Below, piece by piece: positions 22,937 through 34,444 of a DNA stretch of 64,000 nucleotides (within the stretch, counting starts at the first letter, position 1; every line of letters begins with the position of its first letter). The notes beneath the pieces were generated by a model, which did no database searches, was not told the DNA's origin, and saw only the letters and a list, made by a program, of their open reading frames with translations. The position numbers and the translations under genes were made by a program. The stretch comes from Echiichthys vipera (lineage: Eukaryota; Chordata; Actinopteri; Perciformes; Trachinidae). The stretch is from positions 8,760,752 to 8,824,751 of the forward strand of contig OY829656.1 of assembly GCA_963691815.1 (NCBI GenBank), in the 5' to 3' direction.

Positions 22937-23128
22937 AAGGAAGTGGGGTGATGGAGGAAACAGCTCTGGGGCGTTTCTTCTTTTTGTTTTGGTTTGAATC
23001 GTCCTGAACCTTCTGCCAGATGTTAGCAGCTCAAACACGGAGTAACTGGGCTGTGTGTTGTCTCTGAGGATGCTGTGGGCTTTCTTGTTGAGTCTTTTTG
23101 TGTAAATGGTGTCCAGTCCAGGGAGCTC
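22937..23128 (-). mobile_element. LINE reverse transcriptase C-terminal fragment (Rex1/CR1-like)
   Basis: On the - strand this reads ELPGLDTIYTKRLNKKAHSI then LRDNTQPSYSVFELLTSGRR and FRTIQTKTKRRNAPELF. This is the C-terminal tail of a CR1/Rex-group reverse transcriptase, where LKKAHSIL, HP/QPS, FELLPSGRR and R.I.TKT blocks follow one another. No stop occurs in this short piece. Both ends are truncated. The piece at 28560-29322 belongs to the same or a very similar family. Confidence 0.65.
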
Positions 23129-23256
23129 AGAACTGGGATGGTGAAAATTTTAAAAGAAGATTGATTGAGAACATATTTGAAGATCAAGTGGGTTTTTTAA
23201 TGGTAAAAAAAATGGTAAAATGGAATTCTCTGCTTTCTATTTCTTAGTTGTCCAGG

Positions 23257-23257
<1 letters not shown>

Positions 23258-23291
<34 letters not shown>

Positions 23292-23293
23292 TT
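23258..23293. repeat. (TTA)n microsatellite
   Basis: About eleven ATT/TTA units. Confidence 0.95.
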
Positions 23294-23299
23294 CTTCTT

Positions 23300-26250
23300 T
23301 CAAATAATTGTGGATTGAGTCTCTTTTTTGTTTCCGGACTGGTGCACAGATGAAAGGGCCGCTCTGTGGGAGAACACCCTGAGCTGTTCCCTGAAGATAG
23401 TTGAGATTCAGTGCCTTGCTCAAGGGTCTTTGTTGATGAGCATCTCTGCTGCTCTCAAGTGGTTCTTCCCCCCTCCCCTACCCACTGGAAGATTTCAATC
23501 CATCCTTTGAAGCAACAGTGACACCAGTGACTCCATATCAATCATGAAGAGAAAGATGAAATATTTAAAAAGATCGTCAAGCCACAAGCCATGGATGACA
23601 GCTCGGATGAAAGTGTTTGTGGAAGCAGAGCAGAGGCAAGGAGGGGATGACACAACATAGAAGCAGAGGTTACAGTACCAGAGTAAAGGCGGATGTAACC
23701 TTCAACAGATTTCCAGTGCTTTCCAGTCTTTAGATGAGGATTTACATAGGTTTTCTCTTTACCCTCATATGCAAACTTCAGATTTAGTCTTAAATTTAAC
23801 ATTTCCCTGAAAAGCACAAATGTAATTACAATACCTCAAATGATCTTTCTTTGAGGTGAACTTAGTCTAAAAGTTTTTTACAAGTAACTCCCCACTAAAA
23901 CTAAGTGTGTTTTCACACCTACAGTGTTTGTAATGATTGTAATAAGTTGATGTTCGATTTCTTTTGGTGGTGACATGATTGCAGGTTTCTTTATTGTCTA
24001 TAGGACCCACATGATTAAATAATTGAATCCCCATTCACGTTCTTTAGTGCACCTGCTCTATGGGTCACACAATGCTGAAATACAGGCAAATGTTTTGCCT
24101 TCTGTGACATTGAGCAACTTTCAGAGGAATGAACAAAGACCCATCTTGAATGCTGTATAGGCCTACAGTTTCCTTTATACTGTACATCCAACCTGTATTG
24201 CATTAAAATAAGCAGTATTACCTAAGCGTTAGTTATTTGCATGTGTCAGTAGTGTTGCTGTTTTATGTATCAAATAGCTTCTGGGTGGCTTAGCTCTTTC
24301 ACTGATCAGTTAGTGCAGTAGCCCACACAAGCTACATTAATCAAGCATATCTGAAATTTAAGTGGCGCAAACTTTTTTCTGTCTGAAAAAAAAACTGCTG
24401 AGGATCAGTGACACCACCGCCATACTCGATGTATATGTACGTGGAAGAAGAATACAATAGGTTTAATGAAGTAAACTACTTTTGCCATGTTGGAGGAGCT
24501 TAGCGTGCTAAATTTAGTTGGGGTTAATCATATATATATATATGTAGATGTTGCAGAGATGGTAGCGACCAAAACTGTTTTTGTACGAGGCTGTAAATTT
24601 GTTTATTTCTGCTCTAAAGTTGGGTATTTTAACATTGTGCTCTATGGGGATCATATTCAACATTCATAACAGTAAAATATTGAAAATCAGCTTCTCATCT
24701 GTGAAATGTTAGTCCATGTTGCTTAGTTGTTGTCAGGGGACCTGATTTCTGAAAAGACTATCAGGGACATTTCCTGTTCAGCAGTCAATATATCATTAAA
24801 ATATCAAACACTATTATCTATGAAAAATCAGAGAATTACATTTTTATATATTTTTTGAGCATGGTAACGGTAAAAACAATAACAACAACAAAAAGCACAT
24901 TGTGATTCAGGCACAGGAAATTTTTTAATATTTTTTAAAATATATATTTTAATATTTAAATATGCACATTTCAGACGTTTGAAGAGCAAAGATAGGATAA
25001 CAATAGCTTTAAAACCATGTTAGTATACAGAAAAGACTGAAATGATCACAAAACATATGAAAATCAATAATAATAATAGTATAATATTACACTAGAATTA
25101 TGCTAGGCGTTTGTGTTGTAAAATTAAACCTATAGGTTCCACTGTAATTACATGGAACATATCTCCGTGGTAATTACATAATTAGATCAGGTCAGTTTGT
25201 TTGTGTTGAACAGCACAGGGAAATAATGATTATCCTATCCTGGGTACAGTGAGCACTACCTTCTCTTCCTCTCTCATTTCCCCCCTTTCTTTTTCTTTTT
25301 CTCTGTCCACTCATCTTTTCTATCTCATCCCTTCCTAAACCTCAGCTTTGACTGACATACTTTTTGGAAAAGCACACACAGGACCGGTTTATATTTATGT
25401 AAGGACAATATTTCAAATGAAATATGCAGTATATAGGAATACCTCATTTAAACTTGAATTTCTAATTGAATTTAGAAGAAATAGCCTTTCAACTTTGAGG
25501 CCATGCTATAGCTAGGTAATTCACTTAAGTGAAACTAATCCATCATGATGGATGATAACTGTTAGAGTTGTTATGTGTTCTGAAGAAGCATGAGTACACA
25601 GAGGTATATTCGTCAGGTGAGCCTGGGGATGAATGCGCTACAAGCAGTCCACTAGTAACAGCCTCTAATTACCTGTATCAGGCTTAGCCACATACTGACC
25701 TCGATGGTGGGTACAGCCATGCCCATGTTTAATAGTATTTTATATCTTGCAGTCTGTTTTTAACACACCCTTGTCCCAAGATGGCTGTAGTAAAGACATA
25801 TCTCATAAGCCAGGATCTGGTATCTACATGTATATAGCTACGGGGGCAACGTTAGCTTTTTGAAGATTCATTTAATGTAAAGTAGCTGGTAACACACCTC
25901 ACTACACTTCCCAAGTAGCTTGCTCAACACTCAACACATAATAAGCAATATGAGAACTTGTCAAATATATTTTCATAGCCAGGCTATCAGATGGAATTTC
26001 AGTGTCTGACAGGCTATAAGCAATTTATTGCCAAGCGGCACTGTGGAGAAGATCACATTTCAGTAGAGGTAGCACGGCACACGTTGTGTTTGTTTACTAG
26101 AAAGTTCATGTGTTTTTTTAAGGGAGACGAGATGAGATATGGCTGATGTCAAAGAAAGCTAAAACTAGGCCGCCAATATGGTAACATTTGGCATTTGAAG
26201 CCAACTCAAGAGGTGAGCTGAAAAAGGCCAAGGTTATGAAAGGAGGCAAG
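23300..26250. other. Intergenic, no gene seen
   Basis: AT-rich. Contains an old repeat at 24565-24660 and a 16-bp palindrome ATCCATCATGATGGAT at 25538-25553. Segment 23400-23510 (CCTTGCTCAAGGGTC onward) might be the body of a SINE relic but lacks box motifs. No exon was recognised. Confidence 0.35.
24565..24660 (+). repeat. Dispersed repeat, family also at 33580 and 40050
   Basis: Shares CCAAAACTGTTTTTGTACGA, GGCTGTAAATTTGTTTATTT, TCTGCTCTAAAGTTGGG and GCTCTATGGGGAT with 33580-33775 and 40050-40165. Class unknown; high copy in teleosts to my knowledge. Confidence 0.55.
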
Positions 26251-26252
26251 GA

Positions 26253-26418
26253 CACCAATCAAAGATGGAGGTGCTTTTGGGGTATAACACATGCGCAGTG
26301 GAACTGGAGCTGCACTGTTCTCTTTCTATGATAGTGCACCACCTATTGAGCATCACAGCAATTGCAGACCAGATGCGCATGTGTCATACCCCAAAAGCAC
26401 CGGCATCTTTGATTGGTG
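26253..26418. mobile_element. MITE-like element with about 45-bp terminal inverted repeats
   Basis: Left arm CACCAATCAAAGATGGAGGT plus GCTTTTGGGGTATAACACAT (to about 26298) is inverted at the right end, about 26372-26418, with ATGTGTCATACCCCAAAAGC and ACCGGCATCTTTGATTGGTG. Mismatches are few. The middle is about 75 bp with no coding potential. A target-site duplication was not clear, so the superfamily is unknown. The whole unit can form a long hairpin. Confidence 0.7.
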
Positions 26419-26429
26419 ACTCTTTAAAC

Positions 26430-28480
26430 TAATTTCGGAAAAGACGAGGAAAAGTGTCAACACTGCAGTATGTAAGTCTTAGCTTAGAGGTACATTACCG
26501 CCTCCTAGTGGACTGGAGTCACTACACTGTATTTCAAAAACTCTCTCAGTCTCATTAAGTTCCACCTGGGAGCGCCTGTGAAGTCAAGTGCGACACCTAG
26601 TGGTAAAATTTGAAGACTGTAAAACTGTATGAAACTAGAGACCATCATGCGTACATAACATCTGGGACAGAAAATCGTGCCCTCAATTTGATCTCAACTA
26701 CACACCTGTAAAGTTTCTAGGTGTGTCCCTGACTAAAATTTTTCATAGTTGAATCTGATTCGTTACGTCTTAGCCTATTGCCTATTGTTTTTTTTTTGCT
26801 CATGAAAAACCCTCTGATTTGGGACTGCGAGCCATGGATATGAAGCAGACAGCGGCGGTTGCAGAGGGTTACCGAGAGATGTGATTTCTGATTTTTGACA
26901 GTATATTTAGAATTGTAGTTTCACTTTAACTTTGACTGCGCTGTGTCAGATTGTGTTGTGTGGAACGTCCATAGTGAAAAATAACAAATGGGCAAATATT
27001 CAGATTAAAGCCAGGCCAAGATGCGCTCTGACGGTGCCTTAGTCTAAGAGGGAAAGGGGGTTATTCCCACACACTAAAGAGATACGTTAATAGCAACATA
27101 ATTTATTAATAGGCTTATATTTATACCCAAATGGGCTATTTATCATGGTTTATTGGGAGAAACCAAGCATCTATACGTAAAATCAGACATTCAGCATCCC
27201 CAGAGCCAGAATGGAAAAATCCATTGTTTCAGAACCACATTTTGCACATTTTGCGACGATTCGACTGTGAGTTTGGCAGTCGAATCATGCTCCTTGGATC
27301 GAATGGTGAATGTGAATGTGATAGTATGTCCGAGCCTTTAAGCGTGTTTGTGCTGTCTCTCTGTATTATAGTGGACAGCTCTTAATGACAGGACTTCTAT
27401 TTCGATTACTTCTGTGTCAGTTAATCTTTCCTAGACTCCCGGAGGAACACCCAAGGCCACGATTCCCTTGGCGCCTTCAATCTGACTATCTGCAGGCTGC
27501 AAGATACAGATGCAGGGTTAAGCGATAACGCTCACCGTCACTTCCTTAATGTCATGTTTATGCATAATAGCCAATGAGATGTTAGCAAATCTCCTCTTGC
27601 TGTCTCCCTCCACCTTCCTAGTATAAGAATCTGATCTTTGCTGTTTGAGACTTTAAATTGAACTGGCTTCTCGCATTACTTTCTGTTGACAACTCTTCTG
27701 TTCTCCTCAATCTAGAATGAATAAACTCCTTTCAGCATAAGACATACGGGACTCTGGCATTTTGAATTCTTTCCTGGCATCATAATAAATTCCTCCCTAA
27801 CAAGGTGCCCCTCATAAACTCTCATAAACTCCAGTTGAGGTTGTAAAATACCTTTCTGCCATTGGATGGCTCTTATTTTAGCCTTTCTTTTAAAGGGGCT
27901 GTACTCAAAATACTGAAAAAATGTGGCTGGGATTGCCTCAACATGCACTTAAATGCATGCACGGATGGAGAGTGACTTCTATATCTTTACATAGCCCACC
28001 TGAGTGTAAAACCTTTAAAGTAGAATTTAAAAATGTAATTAGCAATGCATAAAACCAATGAATCGTTAACCTTATGAATCAAGAGTCCATAGTTTAACAA
28101 TAGCATTTAAATCTCTGTCGGAAAAAAAGTTCAAACCACAAAAATGAGTCGAATCACAACCTTAAAAAAACTAAAGTCAAATCGAAGGGGAGATTTGGTG
28201 AACACCCTCAGTGTTTATGTATTTACTGTTTCATGATGGTACTCAGACATACAAGCCACCCTCTTTCCTATTTACTTAATAATTCACCTATAGGGAGCTT
28301 TTTTTTAATCCTCTCATAAATCATTTTAAGTGCTCATACTCTTATCTAGTCAAAACACTGACAGGTGCTGTCAATCATCTATGTGAATATAGTGACAAGA
28401 GGTTGGTTGAGTATGGCACAACATGCACAGAGTTTCTACTTGGTTTCTTAACCATTGGCTACTATGCTAAAACAACCCAG
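26430..28480. other. Intergenic; possible solo LTR, no gene
   Basis: No exon recognised. A small inverted repeat GATTCGACTG / CAGTCGAATC lies near 27259-27288. The LTR candidate at 27411-27802 is described separately. Confidence 0.35.
27411..27802 (+). mobile_element. Candidate solo LTR
   Basis: The stretch begins TGTGTCAG and ends CCTAACA, fitting TG...CA limits. It contains a TATA-like CTAGTATAAGAATC near 27620 and a polyadenylation signal in AATGAATAAACTCC near 27716, in LTR-like order. No matching 4-6 bp target duplication was seen and no internal retroelement genes are adjacent. It may be an old LTR-retrotransposon or retrovirus-derived LTR, or unrelated sequence. Confidence 0.3.
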
Positions 28481-28559
28481 CTATGGTTGGCATATTGCCT
28501 TTGATGCATTAACACTTCCTACAATATAAAAGGCACAGATGGAAATCAACAAAATGCAG

Positions 28560-29322
28560 GTGTCCAGTCCAGGGAGCTCTAACCTGATGCCTTCACCTTC
28601 ACCACACTGGAGTATGTGGCGTTCTGCGGCTATGCAGACAGTGTTCCACCCTGTGGCGGCGTTGGTCAGGATAGACTTGATGATGCTTCTGTAGAAGTTT
28701 AGGAGTAGTTTGGAGGTAGTTTGGCCAGCTTCAATTTTCTGAGAAAAAAAGCATCTCCGTAGAGCTTTCTTTACCAGCTGCATGGTATTGTTTGTCCATG
28801 CCAGCTGGTTCGACAGTGTGACTCCCAGGAACTTCAGCTTTTCTACCTCCTCCACTGTCTCCCGATGTATGTTGAGGGGGGCGTGCGGTTCCACCATAGT
28901 CCTCCAGAAGTCAATGATCATCTCCTTGCTTTTGGAGGTGATGAGCACCAGGTCACTTCATCCACTTTCTTATCCTCAGTCGTGTCATTGGTGAATTTAA
29001 CAACAGTGTTTGAGGGGTAGATGTGGGTGCTGTCATATGTGAATAGTGTGAAAAGCATTGGGCTAAGCACACAGCCCTGAGGTGTTCCACCTCTGAAAGT
29101 GAGGGTGGAGGAGATGTTTTTTGCCCACTCTGACTTGCTGTTGATGGTCCATGATGAAATCAATGACCCACACAGGGAGGAGCTGAGACCCAAGGTGTAC
29201 AGTTTGGAGACCAACATGTGAGGGATGACTGTATTAAATGCAGAACTGAAGTCCACAAATAACATCCTCACATAGGTGTTTGGTGTCTCCAAGTGTATCA
29301 GGGCGGGGTGGAGGGCTCGTTA
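28560..29322 (-). mobile_element. LINE reverse transcriptase fragment (Rex1/CR1-like), broken
   Basis: On the - strand from 29322 the first frame gives reverse transcriptase motif A (MLFVDFSSAFNTVIP), then motif B (GTPQGCVLSPMLFTLF), then FTNDTT where an active enzyme has FADDTT, so the catalytic aspartate pair is damaged. A frame change at about 28920-28950 leads into KEMIIDFWRTMVEPHAPLNI, LKFLGVTLSNQLAWTNNTMQ and LLLNFYRSIIKSILT, the thumb and following region. It ends abruptly at the ELPGLDT block near 28565. The 5' endonuclease and the 3' end are missing. It is a dead fragment. Confidence 0.78.
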
Positions 29323-29329
29323 TTAGGTG

Positions 29330-30447
29330 CCTTTCCATTACAGCTGAATACCTGAAATAAGGCAGAAATTGATACATGGGACCAAAGAGGTGGACTGACT
29401 GACCAACAGACAATGCCATCTGTAGAGGGACACCACTAACACGGCTAAAAAACAACACTAGATCACTTTTCAGGATAAATTATTACCTGGCCTCTTCAAA
29501 TCATAAACCAGTATGTTCTAATGTGTCTATCGGAGCCCAAAGAGCTGTAGAATCTATGTTTTGCTGTTGGGAACAAATCCAGATGGATCAAAAAGTTTGG
29601 CACACAACTTTTTATCATTTCCATGACCATCCGTTCTTTCATCACTGCCTGCCTTGGATGCACCCTTGGGTCTGTCAAGACACACCATCATATACCTCTT
29701 AATTTATCAAGAGGACTCCCACTGGCCACAAGCCACTACCTTTTTGATTGATCTACCACCTGAGATTGACCTCAAGACCTTATTGGATATGATGGAGAAC
29801 AGAGTCACAGAGAAAGAGTATAATTAAACAAAATCCAGCCATGTTAATAACATGATGCCCCAAAACCTGGGCACTAATCAATAAAATCAATCAGTAAAAG
29901 TGGGATGGTGATTTAAGGCAGAGGAGACAGCTTCACAGTGATAACCTAAGGAATATCTTCTTCAACAATAGACTGATAGCTGCATTTAAGGACTTTGTGG
30001 GTGTCATCATGCTCTCAGCGGGAGCCGAAAGATCTCCCTGAGCACTTCTCTAATGCCCTGTGCCGCATGCCTTGCCTTCCTTGTAACCCGCAGTACACAA
30101 GTGATTTAGGATCCCTTTGCCCCATGTTTCTTCAGACTTATCCTCTTAATAAAATAACAGAAGACAAATTGTCTTTCCTCTTCTAGCGCTGTGAAAGCAC
30201 TATGCTCTTTCTCTTTTCCTTCCGCTAAGGCACTTGTGGAAGTGATGACAAAATGATGCTCTTGTGTCAAGGGGGAGGTCATTCATAAAGCACCAGAACT
30301 GTGGTAAGTAGTGTGGAGAATGAGAAAAGACATATATTCATCCAACACCGCCAGTTCAAAGCACAGTTACGACATGATGAGCTTTTGCAGTAAGTGCTGT
30401 GTACAAATGTATTTCATAAAGATGTCTAAGTGTGTTTTAGTAGGAGC

Positions 30448-30491
<44 letters not shown>

Positions 30492-30985
30492 TGTGTGTGT
30501 GTGAGTGAGCGAGTGAGAAAGGGTGGTAGCAAGAGACATCAAGAGAGTGATGGCAAAATTATATGTTCTAATCTGGGTTTGAATTGCATATGTCCGATTA
30601 AAAGAGTGGCAGGAGGCTGAAAATTATTGTAGATGGCAATTATTGATCTGTACTTTACATATACAATTTACAGCAAATAAGCCTGTAATAGTCTTGACTG
30701 ACTATAAGTGCAATGGTAATCTCTTGTAGTTGCCATATTTCATGTAGCCTATGTTTTCATCTATTTTCAGGTTTCTGTCGTCACTGTGCCGTCTTCAAAA
30801 GCAACATTCAGCCACAACAAATCGATCTCTCTTCACCTCCAGGTGAAATCAATTTCATCCCCATGTTTTCATGGTGAAAGCAATTTTGTACTTGTCAAGC
30901 GCATGAGTGATATACAGTTGCAATGATTTAATTTCCCACGATCCTCCCACTCATCCTATTGGTCCTAATAACTTTGCCTCTGATG
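29330..30985. other. Intergenic, no gene seen
   Basis: Only short frames without motifs. Contains the (GT)n tract at 30452-30502. No mobile-element ends were recognised. Confidence 0.35.
30452..30502. repeat. (GT)n microsatellite
   Basis: About 25 GT units with one TT interruption. Confidence 0.97.
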
Positions 30986-30989
30986 TGAA

Positions 30990-31766
30990 AGCCTGCATCG
31001 GCCCCCTGCCTGGCCACCAATATGAAACCCTCCACAAGAAACCTGGGTGTAGTCTTCGATTCCCACATAACAACAAGCTTGTATGAACCTGCTTCTTCCA
31101 ACTCTTCAGCATCTAAAAAATCAAATCAATGCTATCTACTGGAAATCTAGAGTCACTAATCCATACCCTTATCTTTTCACACCTAAGCTACTGATATTCC
31201 CTCCTCTCCTGTCTCAGTCAAGCAGCCCTGTTTTGCCTGCAACTGCAAAAAACGCTGCAGCCTGGGTGCAACCACTTAAATTCGGTAGATCTCACATAAC
31301 ACTAATCTTGCTTCTTTTCATTGGCTCCCTATAAAGTACAGAATAGACTTTAAGATACTGTTTATCACATACTAGGCCCTCCACGGTCTTGCCCACTCAT
31401 ATATCTCTGAACTCCTACATGCCTATTCCACCTCTAGGCCACTCAGATCATCCGACCAAGGTCTCTTATCCATACCACGCTCTCTCCACAAAACCAAAGT
31501 ATGCATTTGCTTTTGGCTCAGCCCCTCTGGGACTCTCCCCCTCTCTGTTAGATCAGTTAAGTCAGTAAAAACCTCATCTCCAACATCTCTACCAACTTTC
31601 CTTCCCTGTATAGGGGCTGTAATGTAATTCTATCTGTATCCACTGTATTGTGTCCTTTCTGTTTATAGACATATTGTATGCTTCTTATTTTATGCATCTG
31701 TATCTTTCAAAGCACTTTGTAAACTTTGTTTTAAAGTTGTTATTTAAATAAAATCTTTCTTACTTT
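30990..31766 (+). mobile_element. L2-like LINE 3' fragment, strongly decayed
   Basis: Scattered across frames are remnants of the L2 ORF2 C-terminus: RNLGVVFDSH near 31040, a QSSSPVLPATAKNAAAW region, a block coding for YRIDFKIL near 31340, HGLAHSYISELL near 31385, then SRPLRSSDQGLLSIPRS and KTKVC. Several indels and stops separate them. The 3' UTR follows with CAAAGCACTTTGTAAACTTT and ends AAATAAAATCTTTCTTACTT near 31766. The 5' two thirds of the element are absent. Confidence 0.65.
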
Positions 31767-31769
31767 GTG

Positions 31770-32500
31770 CCTCATTGGCATTCTTGTCAGTAAATCTCCA
31801 TGTAATAAATTATTGGGACTGTATAGCTGCACACACATACGTACATACATTTGTACCCTTTGGGAAATACATTTTTTCCTTCAGCTCTTTTTCTTGATTA
31901 ACACACACACACACACAGGCACAATATATCAGTACGGAGTGTAGATGGTGCTGAGGCAGGTCGAATGAAGTTTATGCTAGCCAACCTGTAACAGCACACA
32001 TTCACTCAAAACCAAGCCCTTAAGGAGATATTTCACCCATTTTAATCCAGGTCTGTGTCATGGCAATGTGGGCATTGTGATCAGATGAAAGGTATTTTGC
32101 TTGTCTCAATAGCTGAAGAATGGAGCATCATCAATGTGCCAAAGTAAAATAACGCGTAACGACATGTTTGGCCTCATCATTCTCTGCCAAAATCCACCGG
32201 ATGATGCAGTTTTGTCTCATTCATTCGATGTTCCATTCCTCAGGGGACTTCTGCTACTGAGACAGGCCAAACACCATTTAACTGAACACAATGCTGGGAT
32301 GTCTTTACACCAGTGGAGTTTGCTCTAAGACTGCAAGGGAAGCTCAGGTTCCCCTAAAATCCCCCCCCCCCCCCCCAAAAAAAAAGTGGTTAATTATGTA
32401 CTGTTGTGTGTACATTTCATGGACTAACAACGCACTAGAAAGCCTTCATCTTTTGTTCAGAATTAGCTACTTATCACAGGTAACCGCCACAACTTCCTTC
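31770..32500. other. Intergenic, no gene seen
   Basis: Includes a C16 run followed by A9 at 32361-32385. Nothing else was recognised. Confidence 0.4.
32361..32385. repeat. Poly-C/poly-A tract
   Basis: A run of 16 C followed by 9 A. Lengths may be affected by sequencing error. Confidence 0.85.
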
Positions 32501-32504
32501 TCAT

Positions 32505-32930
32505 TCATTCCCACAGCACCTTTACACAGTCGGCCAAAATGGGTTTTCTCAGGAGGGTGGCTGGAGTCTCCCTTAGAGATAGAGTGAGAAGTTCAGCCAT
32601 CTGTGAGGAACTCGGAGTAGAGCCGCTGCTCCATTGCGTTGAAAGGAGCCAGTTGAGGTGGTTTGGGCATCTAGTAAGGATCCCCCTGGGCATCTCCCTA
32701 GGGAGGTGTTCCAGGCACGTCCAGCTGGGAGGAGGCCTCGGGGAAGATCCAGGACTAGGTAGAGAGATTATATCTCCACACTGGCCTGGGAACGCCTCGG
32801 GATCCCCCAGTTAGATCTGGTTAATGTGGCCCAGGAAAGGGAAGTTTGGGGTCCCCTGCTAAAGCTGCTGCCCCCGCGACCCGACCCCGGATAAGCGGTT
32901 GAAGATGAGATGAGATGAGATAAACAAACA
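32505..32930 (+). mobile_element. RTE-clade (Rex3-like) LINE 3' end
   Basis: Encodes MGFLRRVAGVSLRDRVRSSA, then ERSQLRWFGHLVRIPLG, then a frame-shifted SRHVQLGG and a LAWERLGIPQ-like end, closing with LLPPRPDPG-like wording. This is the C-terminal signature of fish Rex3/RTE elements. The 3' end reads GATAAGCGGTTGAAGATGAG with a (GATGA)n tail at about 32903-32923, which fixes + orientation. It is heavily 5'-truncated, as usual for this family. Confidence 0.82.
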
Positions 32931-32934
32931 CATT

Positions 32935-33575
32935 TATGATGTAGGCCAGAAAGATGAGCTTCCCCTCCTTGAAAGACCAGCAGCCACCACTACTTTACAG
33001 AAAACCTCAGAATTAAATGGCTGCAGCTTCAGCTGTGTTCAATGAAAAATGAAAACTACTGTTTATGTTTGTTTGCCAAGTTGTTGATAGTTCTTTGATT
33101 TTCTGAAAGGAACTGTGTATAATTATTGAGCATAACTGGGAATAAACCTTTTTTTAAAACTTAACTTAAACCGCGTTTCTCTGTTGATTAAACATACTAA
33201 AGCAGACATCTCTCTTTAGAAAAGTTTTTAATTTTGATCAAAAGACAACAATAAAATTCTAAAATCACAATTTTTTTTCAAGCATGCAAGAGGTGGTGCT
33301 GGTTCTAGACCAGCAAAGAGTTGGTCTGGAACCAGTTTTCCTGGCTGAGAGCTGGTTCTTAGGCTGTTGAAACACAAAAAACAGTTCAAGATTTTGCACC
33401 GGCTCTGAACCAGCTCTGAAAAGGTCTTGGTCGAAAAAGGGTAACAGACCTGGATCAAAATGGATAAAGTATCTCTTTTATTATGAATAACTATAAGCCA
33501 TATGATAAATGTAGATGGTAGAGTGAAAATTCCCCCCAGTACAGTTGTCAATAACAGGGAAATTAGCTACTGTAT
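32935..33575. other. Intergenic, no gene seen
   Basis: No exon or clear repeat recognised. Confidence 0.4.
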
Positions 33576-33579
33576 AAAG

Positions 33580-33775
33580 ACTAAAATTGCTTTTTGTACC
33601 AGGCTGTAAACATTTATTTCTGCTGTAGGTGAATATTTTAACATGTGGGTCTGTGGGGATTGACTCGCTTTTGGAGCCAGACTCAAGTGGCCGTTCGAGG
33701 AGCTGCAGTTTTTGACACTTCCGTGTTGGCTTTGTTTTTTAGCCCTTGAGGTTACCGCTTGGTGGCATCATGAAT
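33580..33775 (+). repeat. Dispersed repeat, longest copy of the 24565/40050 family
   Basis: Shares TTTTTGTACCAGGCTGTAAA, CATTTATTTCTGCTGTAGG, ATGTGGGTCTGTGGGGATTG and CTTTTGGAGCCAGACTCAAG with the other copies. It extends furthest, to GCAGTTTTTGACACTTCCG and TTGAGGTTACCGCTTGGTGG. Confidence 0.6.
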
Positions 33776-33944
33776 ATTTGGTAGGACAGGGCTTGTTAGG
33801 AGTGTAACAGAAAGCTAAGAAATAGTAAACCATAACACTTTGCCTGGATGGTTTGGGTCTAACATTTAACAGTCAGTCTTTACTTTGATCATCACCTATA
33901 GTTGTATTTACAGATGGACAAAAATTTATTTTGTACTTCTGGCT

Positions 33945-34250
33945 ATCTGTCACAGTCTGGCACGGTGCCCTCAAACTTATTTAATTACTGTAATGAGTTT
34001 TCTGTTTGCTGAGGTTTCCCTCCTGCGTTCCCAAGCTCCCTTGCCAAACACACCTGCTCTGAATCAGGATTGTTTGTCTTTCTCAGAGTTTTCCCAGCCA
34101 ATAAACTCACTGCCTACTTTCCTGCCTAATCACATCATTCCCCTCACCTGAGCTTCTCCACCCATTTCTCCACCTATACGTCATCCCCTCATCAGATTAG
34201 TTTGTATTTAAGACATGGTTTTTCAGTTCAGTCTACATACTATATCGATC
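33945..34250 (+). mobile_element. Candidate partial LTR
   Basis: Starts near TGTCACAGTCTGGCACGGTG and continues through CT-rich, CACCTG-containing sequence to a TATA-like GTATTTAAGACATGG near 34206. That layout resembles the U3 part of teleost LTR retrotransposons. No second LTR, primer site or gag/pol reading was found. Low confidence. Confidence 0.3.
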
Positions 34251-34444
34251 TATATGCCATCCGCCAAAATTGCTTAAATAAGTGACTATGCTACACGCCA
34301 CTGCCAGATGTGGCGAGTGCTAATGTCATGCCCTGGTCCCAAGCAAATACACCCTAACAGTGCTACAGTAGATAAATAATTTGCTAACAGCTAGCTATTG
34401 GAGACCAGGCTAATTCCAGGATAAAAAGCATTAATTCTGAAAGT

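Noticed and set aside
23328..23510. Possible SINE relic around CCTTGCTCAAGGGTC
   Set aside because: Only the GCTCAAGG motif fits; no A/B boxes or tail found.
25538..25553. 16-bp perfect palindrome ATCCATCATGATGGAT
   Set aside because: Short, AT-rich and without loop or context; can occur by chance in 64 kb.
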